Of a DNA stretch of 12,968 nt, positions 7,153-12,018 are shown one piece after another. Each line of letters opens with the position of its first letter. The first letter of the stretch is position 1. This DNA comes from Alphaproteobacteria bacterium (GTDB lineage: Bacteria > Pseudomonadota > Alphaproteobacteria > Kiloniellales > JAKSDN01). The DNA lies in assembly GCA_030598385.1 (NCBI GenBank), contig JAUVQB010000007.1, positions 1 to 12,968 on the forward strand. Direction: 5' to 3'. Made by a program: the position numbers and the translations under genes. The notes below the pieces were generated by a model that did no database searches, was not told the origin of the DNA, and saw only the letters and a program-made list of their open reading frames with translations.

Positions 7153-7707
7153 TCATGCCACCTTGACCACCCGGTCGCCCACCGTGACGCGGCCGTCCTC
7201 GACGACCCTGGCGTAGATGCCGCGCAGGCGCATGGCCTTGCCCTTGGGCGCGTTGACGAAGACCACCGCGGCCTTGCCGTAGCGCTCGACGAATTTGGTG
7301 CAGCCGGCGTGGGGCACGGGCGTGATCTCGATGACCGCCGTGCCGATCTTGAGGTGCTGGCCGGGCGCCAGGTTGTCGGGGCGCAGGTCGATGTCGATCA
7401 AGAGGTTGTCGCCGGCCAGCGGCCAGCGCTCCCGCTCCTGGGCGACGAGCGCAATGCAGCGGGCGTTCATGATGCAGATCTGGACGTCGGGATGGGGTTT
7501 GCCGTCCTCGGTCGACATCCAGCAGCCTTTGGCCCAGTGATCGCCGTGGGTGCCGCCTTCCAAGCTGATCTCGCAGCTCTCGAGGTCCCCGCGCTCGCCC
7601 TTGGCCGTGCGGATTACGATGGCCTCCAGGACCCCGTTGTCCTTGGGCGAGTCGAGAATGTGGGGCAGGCCGGCCTGCAGTTCTTCGCGGGTGAGATGCT
7701 TGACCAT
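7153..7707 (-). CDS. MOSC-domain protein
   Basis: A 184-residue cytoplasmic protein consisting essentially of one MOSC (molybdenum cofactor sulfurase C-terminal) domain. The conserved cysteine expected to carry sulfur or bind molybdopterin is Cys136 in ITPVPHAGCTKFVERYG (128-144), preceded by the LAPGQHLKIG turn (113-122). Related stand-alone proteins include YiiM and YuaD, some of which reduce N-hydroxylated compounds with molybdenum cofactor; the substrate here cannot be told. An insertion rich in His, Cys and Trp (GGTHGDHWAKGCWMSTEDGK, 51-70) is notable and typical of this small subfamily. The ATG at 7707 has AAGGA 6 bases before it. It stands alone between the iron permease and ctrA, both on the same strand but with gaps of 189 and 382 bp, so an operon is unlikely. 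Confidence 0.88.
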   Translation of the reverse strand: MVKHLTREELQAGLPHILDSPKDNGVLEAIVIRTAKGERGDLESCEISLEGGTHGDHWAKGCWMSTEDGKPHPDVQICIMNARCIALVAQERERWPLAGDNLLIDIDLRPDNLAPGQHLKIGTAVIEITPVPHAGCTKFVERYGKAAVVFVNAPKGKAMRLRGIYARVVEDGRVTVGDRVVKVA

Positions 7708-7793
7708 GGGATTCCTTCACCAAATTTGCCCCAGCCTCGGGCTTCGGCCGGCGATTTTCAAGATCTAAGCCGCGGGTTGCGCTCAGGCGCCCC

Positions 7794-7831
7794 TCCAAAA
7801 AACAACCGGCGCGCTTGCGAAAGCGCGCCGG
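7794..7831 (-). terminator. Intrinsic terminator of ctrA
   Basis: A perfect 11-bp stem, CCGGCGCGCTT (7806-7816) paired with AAGCGCGCCGG (7821-7831), closes a 4-base GCGA loop. On the minus strand it is followed by TTGTTTTTT. It lies 66 bp after the ctrA stop codon and 86 bp before the MOSC start, so it isolates the two genes. Confidence 0.92.
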
Positions 7832-7860
7832 TCCGAAATCTTGCCCCGCAATCTCAAAGA

Positions 7861-7883
7861 TCCCGGGCCGAATTGACCCGGGA
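7861..7883 (-). other. Second stem-loop in the ctrA 3' region
   Basis: TCCCGGG (7861-7867) pairs with CCCGGGA (7877-7883) around a 9-base loop, 13 bp after the ctrA stop. There is no good T-run, so it may protect the 3' end or aid the terminator that follows. Confidence 0.5.
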
Positions 7884-7896
7884 CCGAGGGGAGGGG

Positions 7897-8622
7897 TCAG
7901 GCGGTCGCCGCCTGGGGCTCCATCTCGGGTTTTTCGTCCTCGCTCGGTAACGGATCGCGCAGCACGTAGCCGCGGCCCCAGACGGTCTCGATATAGTTTT
8001 CGCCGCCGGTCGCCGCCGAGAGCTTCTTGCGCAGCTTGCACACGAAGACGTCGATAATCTTCAGTTCCGGCTCGTCCATGCCGCCGTAGAGATGATTGAG
8101 GAACATCTCCTTGGTCAGCGTCGAGCCCTTGCGGAGCGACAGGAGCTCGAGGATGCCGTACTCCTTGCCGGTGAGGTGGAGCGGCTGGTCGTTCACCTCG
8201 ACCGTGCGCGCGTCCAGGTTCACCTTCAGCTTGCCGGTCCGGATGATCGAATCCGGATGGCCCTTGGAGCGCCGGACGATGGCCTGGATCCGCGCGATCA
8301 GCTCGCGCTTGTCGAACGGCTTGGTCAGGTAGTCGTCCGCCCCGACGCCCAGGCCCTTGATCTTGTCGTCCAGGCCGGAGAGGCCCGACAGGATCAGAAT
8401 GGGCGTTTGCACCCGGGCGGCCCTGAGACGCCGCAACACCTCATAACCGTCGATGTCTGGCAGCATGAGGTCCAGAACGATAATGTCGTAGTCGTAGAGT
8501 TTCCCGATCTCGAGACCGTCTTCACCCATGTCCGTGGTGTCACAGACATAGCTTTCGGACCGCAACATCATCTCGATGGATTGGGCCGTGGCCGAATCGT
8601 CTTCGACAAGCAGTACACGCAT
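7897..8622 (-). CDS. ctrA: Cell-cycle response regulator CtrA
   Basis: A 241-residue OmpR/PhoB-family regulator. The receiver domain (1-118) has the acidic pair Asp8-Asp9, phospho-accepting Asp51 in [11 protein letters not shown] and Lys101 in LTKPF. The winged-helix domain (about 125-223) is nearly identical to known CtrA proteins, including [17 protein letters not shown] (150-166), [20 protein letters not shown] (178-197) and [13 protein letters not shown] (212-224). CtrA binds TTAA-n7-TTAA, drives flagellar, chemotaxis and division genes and, in Caulobacter, blocks replication initiation. The C-terminus ends in QAATA; a small hydrophobic Ala tail is where ClpXP recognises CtrA in Caulobacter, so regulated proteolysis is possible. 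It is divergent from fliJ and has its own terminator. Its upstream region carries CtrA boxes and GANTC sites, pointing to autoregulation. Its phosphodonor ChpT and antagonist SciP are both encoded in this window. Confidence 0.97.
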   Translation of the reverse strand: MRVLLVEDDSATAQSIEMMLRSESYVCDTTDMGEDGLEIGKLYDYDIIVLDLMLPDIDGYEVLRRLRAARVQTPILILSGLSGLDDKIKGLGVGADDYLTKPFDKRELIARIQAIVRRSKGHPDSIIRTGKLKVNLDARTVEVNDQPLHLTGKEYGILELLSLRKGSTLTKEMFLNHLYGGMDEPELKIIDVFVCKLRKKLSAATGGENYIETVWGRGYVLRDPLPSEDEKPEMEPQAATA

Positions 8623-8655
8623 TGTTGTTCACCCCGATCTTACGAAGTCCAGCGC

Positions 8656-8745
8656 AATATATCCTATTAACCATTTTCGGGAAGGATCGTTAATAAACTA
8701 TTAGCGCGAAACATTAATTTGCCGATCCGTTTTACCCAAGCTTAA
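8656..8745 (-). promoter_or_regulatory. ctrA promoter with CtrA-binding boxes
   Basis: On the minus strand a -10 TATATT lies at 8661-8656 without a good -35, as expected of an activated promoter. Upstream on the plus strand lie a TTAACCAT half-site (8667-8674), TTAA-TAAACTA-TTAG (8690-8704) and TTTA-CCCAAGC-TTAA (8731-8745). The last two match 7 of 8 consensus positions with the exact 7-base spacing. They sit 68-123 bp before the ctrA start and could also serve fliJ on the other side. Confidence 0.7.
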
Positions 8746-8770
8746 GCCTAACGACCCATAATGGGCCCTG

Positions 8771-8807
8771 GATTCGCCGCTGGAGTCGCGTGCGGATTCG
8801 CAGATTC
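8771..8807. promoter_or_regulatory. Cluster of four GANTC (CcrM methylation) sites
   Basis: GATTC (8771-8775), GAGTC (8783-8787), GATTC (8795-8799) and GATTC (8803-8807) lie within 37 bp in the ctrA-fliJ intergenic region. GANTC is expected about once per 256 bp in random sequence. In Caulobacter the methylation state of one GANTC in the ctrA P1 promoter times ctrA transcription. The sites are plain in the sequence; that they act in timing is inference. Confidence 0.7.
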
Positions 8808-8926
8808 CCACGAGCTTATAGACGGGGCGATAGTTTGGAACCAGTCATTCAGAACGCATTTTCGACCTGTCCGGACCGCCGGGGCGGCGCGCCAGCCGAG
8901 CCCGGCCGCACCGGGAAGGAACGGGC

Positions 8927-9358
8927 ATGAGCAGCCTCGAAAGCCTGGCGCGGGTCCACCAATGGGTCCTGGACGAAAAGCGCCAGCGCCTGACCGGCCT
9001 AACGCAGCTTCTCGAACGCATGGCGGGCGACCTCGAGGTCCTGGAGGAGCAGCTCGCCGCCGAGCGCGAGGCCGCCAGCCGGACCATCGACGGGGCCTTG
9101 GCGTTCCAGACCATCATCCCCGCCATCCAGGACCGCCGCGACAAGCTGCATCGCTCGATCGACAGTCTCGAACAGGAGCTCGAGATCGCGCGGGACGAGG
9201 TGGGCGAAGCCTTCCAAGGGCTGCGGAAATACGTGACCGCGCAGGAAATACAAGAGCGCCAGGAACGCGAGCGGCGCCGGCGCCGCGAACAGCTGCCGCT
9301 CGACGAGGCCGGCGTCGGGCTCTATCGGCGCAACCGGGCGATCGGCGAAAAGGGCTGA
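8927..9358 (+). CDS. fliJ: Flagellar export protein FliJ
   Basis: A 143-residue, highly charged and almost wholly alpha-helical protein of the FliJ family, the central stalk of the flagellar type III export ATPase that escorts unused chaperones. It shows the FliJ signature of a long antiparallel coiled coil: heptad-rich segments at about 2-50 (from SLARVHQWVLDEKRQRL) and 70-130 (DRRDKLHRSIDSLEQELEIA, later QERERRRRREQ). AAGGA lies 6 bases before the ATG. Normally fliJ follows the ATPase gene fliI in an operon; here no fliI is near, and fliJ stands alone, divergent from ctrA across a shared control region with CtrA boxes. Since FliJ sequences are poorly conserved, the call rests on length, coiled coil and flagellar/CtrA context. 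A generic coiled-coil protein is the alternative. Confidence 0.75.
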   Translation: MSSLESLARVHQWVLDEKRQRLTGLTQLLERMAGDLEVLEEQLAAEREAASRTIDGALAFQTIIPAIQDRRDKLHRSIDSLEQELEIARDEVGEAFQGLRKYVTAQEIQERQERERRRRREQLPLDEAGVGLYRRNRAIGEKG

Positions 9359-9466
9359 GGCCGGCGGTTTCGGCCCGGATGCACAGGGCCAAGATATTCA
9401 CTCTATTGGAGGGCCGTCGGCCGCCGTCGTCGTGATCGGGCGCGGGCGGACCCCTGGGTTTGCCCC

Positions 9467-9529
9467 GATGGGGATTTCCGACGGGGATTTCCGATGGGAA
9501 TTTCCGATGGGAATTTCGATGGGGATCTC
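9467..9529. repeat. Five-copy 12-13 bp tandem repeat between fliJ and sciP
   Basis: Consecutive units are GATGGGGATTTCC, GACGGGGATTTCC, GATGGGAATTTCC, GATGGGAATTTC and GATGGGGATCTC. The array lies in the 236-bp gap between the convergent stop codons of fliJ and sciP. The change from 13-bp to 12-bp units breaks any reading frame, so it is noncoding. The rest of the gap shows no gene and no clear terminator. Confidence 0.88.
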
Positions 9530-9594
9530 GAACCGCCCAGCGGTCCGCCGGCGTCTTGGCGGCTAACCGGTACCTTGGGCGGCGGCGAACTGGA

Positions 9595-9927
9595 TTACGA
9601 GGCGGTGCGGCCGTCGATGCCGTTCGTCAGGATGGGCCGATCGTTTTCGTGGGACTTGCGGTACTGCTGCAGTCGCGTCGTGCGCAGGCCGCGCAGGCCG
9701 TGCTTGTCGATCAAGCGCTGCCAGGACAGAAATTCCTCGACTGAAAGACGATACCGCCCGCAGGCTTCTTCGAGGCTGATCAGTCCCGCGCGGACCGCGG
9801 CGACCACCTCGGCCTTGCGCCGAATGACCCAGCGTTCCGTGTCGGGCGACGGCAGGTCATCGATGGTCAGTGGCTTACCTGCCGGCCCGATGACTCGGTT
9901 TGGCCTACCTGTGCGTTCTGAACTCAT
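9595..9927 (-). CDS. sciP: CtrA-inhibitory protein SciP (DUF1153)
   Basis: A 110-residue DNA-binding protein of the DUF1153 family, whose Caulobacter member SciP binds DNA and CtrA and represses CtrA-activated genes in swarmer cells. The diagnostic core is intact: RVIGPAGKPLTIDDLPSPDT (11-30), RWVIRRKAEVVAAVRAGLIS (32-51), LEEACGRYRLSVEEFLSWQR (52-71) and HGLRGLRTTRLQQYR (76-90), a helix-turn-helix of the Trp repressor type. The tail (91-110) is variable. The ATG at 9927-9925 was chosen because GGAG lies 8 bases before it; a GTG three codons earlier overlaps that ribosome site and is unlikely. It converges with fliJ. A weak CtrA-like site lies 69-83 bp upstream, compatible with the CtrA-SciP feedback known in Caulobacter. 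Confidence 0.93.
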   Translation of the reverse strand: MSSERTGRPNRVIGPAGKPLTIDDLPSPDTERWVIRRKAEVVAAVRAGLISLEEACGRYRLSVEEFLSWQRLIDKHGLRGLRTTRLQQYRKSHENDRPILTNGIDGRTAS

Positions 9928-9995
9928 ATACGCCACTCCGTATGCGCTCTCTCATGCCCGTGGGCTTGGTGTGGTGTTATGGTAGACAAGGGCCG

Positions 9996-10010
9996 TTTAA
10001 AAACTGCTAA
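9996..10010 (-). promoter_or_regulatory. Weak CtrA-like box upstream of sciP
   Basis: Read on the minus strand, TTAG-CAGTTTT-TAAA matches 6 of 8 consensus positions of TTAA-n7-TTAA. It lies in the AT-richer part of the 151-bp gap before sciP. Function is inferred only from the known control of sciP by CtrA in Caulobacter. Confidence 0.3.
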
Positions 10011-10078
10011 GTCCCATAGTTAAAACAACCTTTTCGGTTTACGGAGGGACCGTTAACAGCCGCGGCCGGGCGCACGAC

Positions 10079-10579
10079 TCAAATCCAGCCGGAGAAGGGC
10101 TGCTTAACCCGGTATCTGGGATTGCGGACGACGCATTGGCGGGCCAGTCGAGTCGCAGGATCGAGCACGATCGGCGCGCGCAGATTTATGCTCATGGCCA
10201 GGCCGTCGTCGTCGGGCTTCGGGCGAACCGTTACGACCAGCAGGAATACGGCGTCTTCGACCGATATCCCGACCGTGCCGGCGATCTCCGCGAGGTCTTC
10301 GTCGGCGATGTGGGCGCTGTTCCGCGGAATGGGAGTCACGATCAGAACCAGCTCCCGGTCTTCGAGGGAGCGCAGCAGCTTGAACTGCGCCAGTTCCGGA
10401 TCCGGCAGATCGGCCAGCGCAAAGTTGTGATGGTCCGGAAAGCCCAGCGGTCCTTTAGGCATGTGGACGCGTCGGCCCGCCGTGGCGGCGCGGCGCCCTA
10501 GGCGCAGAGGTACGACGACGCTCTCGGGCAGCGTCGACAGGTCCTGGGGAGCAGCGCGTGTGTCGGTGTCCACGGGCAT
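10079..10579 (-). CDS. fliW: Flagellar assembly factor FliW-like protein
   Basis: A 166-residue protein with the FliW pattern: GFPDHHNFALADL (46-58), FKLLRSLEDRELVLIVTPIP (66-85), a helical stretch ending VFLLVVTVRP (111-120), and ISxNLRAPIVLDPATR-type sequence (SINLRAPIVLDPATRLARQC, 130-149). FliW binds flagellin and, in other bacteria, releases or sequesters the translational repressor CsrA, coupling flagellin supply to translation. The N-terminal 40 residues are an extension not typical of the family. GAGGAG lies 7 bases before the ATG at 10579, a strong site that fixes the start; the frame is open upstream without homology. No csrA or flagellin gene is in the window. Its position near ctrA, fliJ and sciP supports a flagellar role. 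Confidence 0.8.
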   Translation of the reverse strand: MPVDTDTRAAPQDLSTLPESVVVPLRLGRRAATAGRRVHMPKGPLGFPDHHNFALADLPDPELAQFKLLRSLEDRELVLIVTPIPRNSAHIADEDLAEIAGTVGISVEDAVFLLVVTVRPKPDDDGLAMSINLRAPIVLDPATRLARQCVVRNPRYRVKQPFSGWI

Positions 10580-10595
10580 GGCTGGGCTCCTCGAC

Positions 10596-10715
10596 CTACG
10601 CGTCCCGGCCAACCCGGGCCGGCCACGGGGGCGACACGACCGTTCGGGCCACAACCAGGCCGGAGGGATCTCTGCGCAGGAGCGCTTTTTCCATCTGCTT
10701 GAAATACTTCGTCAT
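10596..10715 (-). CDS. Possible small ORF upstream of fliW
   Basis: A 39-codon frame begins MTKYFKQMEKALLRRDPSGL and ends 16 bp before the fliW start. Third codon positions are largely G/C, like the real genes here, and it would be co-transcribed with fliW. Against it, no ribosome site precedes the ATG and it belongs to no family that I recognise. It may be a leader peptide or chance. Confidence 0.25.
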   Translation of the reverse strand: MTKYFKQMEKALLRRDPSGLVVARTVVSPPWPARVGRDA

Positions 10716-11124
10716 TTGTCGTTTGGCGATCGGGCGCGCGAAAGCCGCGCGGCCGCGAAGAGGTAAGTTAAACCATTGATGTCTTTATATTTTCTGAACA
10801 AGGCTCGGGGCCGGCGATCGAGGATCGTCGCCGGCGACGGCCCGAGACGCCCGCCGCGCCCGCAAGACCTTGCCGTTTCAGATGCGACGATGGCCGCGTC
10901 CCGGTCCGCCGGGCCGCTCGAGCCACGGCCGGCCCCCATCGCGAGCGCCCGGGCCAGGCTCCGGCGGCCCGGTGGGAGTCGTCGGGGAAATCCCGCCCGG
11001 GGCGGCGCCGAAACCGGCAAAATTCTGCGGTTCACCGCGCCGAGTCGGAGCCAAAAACACGTTTGTTCTAATTTCCCTTTGTATTTCAACAATATGACAA
11101 TTCGCGCTCGAGGCACAGAGATGC

Positions 11125-11152
11125 TTGCTCTCGGACTCGAAATTCATATACT
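11125..11152 (+). promoter_or_regulatory. Candidate dksA promoter
   Basis: A -10 TATACT (11147-11152) is preceded at 16 bp by a weak -35 TTGCTC (11125-11130). It lies 53 bp before the dksA ATG and directly upstream of the 13-bp duplication, which would fall in the early transcript. Confidence 0.4.
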
Positions 11153-11167
11153 CCCGGCCTCGAACCC

Positions 11168-11193
11168 GCTGTGTCATGTAGCTGTGTCATGTA
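11168..11193. repeat. Perfect 13-bp tandem duplication in the dksA leader
   Basis: GCTGTGTCATGTA occurs twice in succession (11168-11180 and 11181-11193), ending 11 bp before the dksA ATG and touching its AAGAGG ribosome site. Each copy contains an ATG followed at once by TAG or TAA, i.e. minimal start-stop pairs. Confidence 0.88.
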
Positions 11194-11204
11194 AGAGGCA
11201 AGGG

Positions 11205-11783
11205 ATGGCTCTGAAGAAGCAAAGTCCGGCAAGCAAGAAGCAAGGGACCGCCCGGAAGAAGCAAGCGACGATCCAGAAGAAGCGAGCGGCCGCCCCGAAA
11301 AGGCAATCCAGCACCCCGAAGAAGCAAGCGACGACTCGCAGGAAGCAGGGGTCCACCCAGAGGAAGAAGCCCGTGTCGAGGCTCAACCGGTATCACCCAA
11401 CCGAGGGCGAGGCTTTCATGAACAACCGCATGACCGAGTATTTCCGCGGCAAGCTGCTGCAATGGCGCACCGATCTGCTCCAGGAATCCTCGGAGACCCT
11501 GGTGCATCTGCAGGAAAGCAGCTCGTCGGAGCCCGATCTTGCCGACCGGGCGTCGCTGGAAACCGACCGGTCGCTCGAACTGCGGACGCGCGACCGGGAA
11601 CGCAAACTCCTGGCCAAGATCGATGCCGCGCTGGCGCGGATCGAAGAAGGCACCTACGGCTATTGCGAAGAGACCATGGAGCCCATCGCCATACGCCGCT
11701 TGGAAGCGCGGCCGATCGCCACGCTTTCGATCGAGGCCCAGGAGCGCCACGAGCGCATGGAGCGCACCCATCGCGAAGAGTAG
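11205..11783 (+). CDS. dksA: RNA polymerase-binding protein DksA with basic heptad-repeat N-terminus
   Basis: A 192-residue DksA, about 50 residues longer than usual. DksA enters the secondary channel of RNA polymerase and works with ppGpp. The canonical part starts near Tyr63 and has the coiled coil with acidic tip PDLADRA (Asp111, Asp114, Ala116), then LELRTRDRERKLLAKI (124-139). The zinc-finger positions read Cys154, Thr157, Ser175, Ala178, the one-cysteine C-T-S-A form usual in alphaproteobacteria, so it should work without zinc. Residues 4-59 are eight tandem heptads with consensus KKQxxxx (KKQSPAS, KKQGTAR, KKQATIQ and so on), strongly basic like histone H1-type tails. The ATG at 11205 has AAGAGG upstream. 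An in-frame GTG at 11373 (codon 57) has AGGAAG 6 bases before it and could start a normal-length DksA, so two forms are possible. Confidence 0.93.
   Translation: MALKKQSPASKKQGTARKKQATIQKKRAAAPKRQSSTPKKQATTRRKQGSTQRKKPVSRLNRYHPTEGEAFMNNRMTEYFRGKLLQWRTDLLQESSETLVHLQESSSSEPDLADRASLETDRSLELRTRDRERKLLAKIDAALARIEEGTYGYCEETMEPIAIRRLEARPIATLSIEAQERHERMERTHREE
11214..11381 (+). repeat. Eight 21-bp coding repeats in dksA
   Basis: The first 168 bp after codon 3 of dksA consist of eight 21-bp units, each opening with AAGAAGCAA or a close variant and encoding one heptad (KKQ plus four variable residues rich in Ser, Thr, Ala, Pro). Divergence grows toward the ends; the last unit reads RKKPVSR. Confidence 0.88.
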
Positions 11784-11814
11784 CCGCTCGACAACGCCTT
11801 GCCTGGAACACCGA

Positions 11815-11857
11815 CGGCCCGCCACGATTAATCTCGCGGCGGGCCGGTTCCTTTCCA
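11815..11857 (+). terminator. Probable dksA terminator stem-loop
   Basis: CGGCCCGCC (11815-11823) pairs perfectly with GGCGGGCCG (11838-11846) around a 14-base loop, 32 bp after the dksA stop. The tract behind it, TTCCTTTCC, is only moderately T-rich, so termination may be partial. Confidence 0.65.
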
Positions 11858-11888
11858 GACCGTGCGTCACGATCGTTCGGAGGCCCGA

Positions 11889-11921
11889 ATGATCGAAACC
11901 TTGCAGGCTATCGCCGTGTGA
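11889..11921 (+). CDS. Possible 10-codon mini-ORF
   Basis: A good GGAGG ribosome site lies 5 bases before an ATG encoding MIETLQAIAV and a TGA stop, between the dksA terminator and the M24 gene. It could be a leader peptide of the downstream gene, but no attenuator structure or run of a regulatory codon is seen, and such mini-frames arise by chance. Confidence 0.15.
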   Translation: MIETLQAIAV

Positions 11922-12018
11922 CGAAAAAAGTAGCGGAAGCGGCCATTTTCCCATTGTCATCGCTCGAGGCAGACGCGATGAATTCGCGCGTAAGACATAT
12001 CGCATAAGGGACCGCATC

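Larger units (their letters stand above)
10716..11204. other. Long gene-free region before dksA
   Basis: No gene is supported over about 490 bp. The region is AT-richer at 10764-10800 and 11050-11110 than its surroundings. It holds an imperfect stem-loop at 10804-10846: CTCGGG pairs with CCCGAG outside, and GCCGGCGA (10810-10817) with TCGCCGGC (10828-10835) inside. It also holds a promoter-like element and a 13-bp duplication just before dksA. A frame on either strand runs through parts of it, but composition and lack of homology argue against coding. A long dksA leader or a small RNA is possible. Confidence 0.45.

Noticed and set aside
7033..7950. Plus-strand frame over the MOSC gene and the end of ctrA
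   Set aside because: It is antisense to two recognisable genes, passes through the ctrA terminator and shows no family features.
9467..9529. CRISPR-like array
   Set aside because: The units are 12-13 bp and directly abutting with no spacers, and there is no cas gene nearby; it is a plain tandem repeat.
10712..11116. 134-codon minus-strand frame before fliW
   Set aside because: Its composition is Arg/Gly/Pro-rich with no recognisable motif, it has no ribosome site, and it runs through the stem-loop region.
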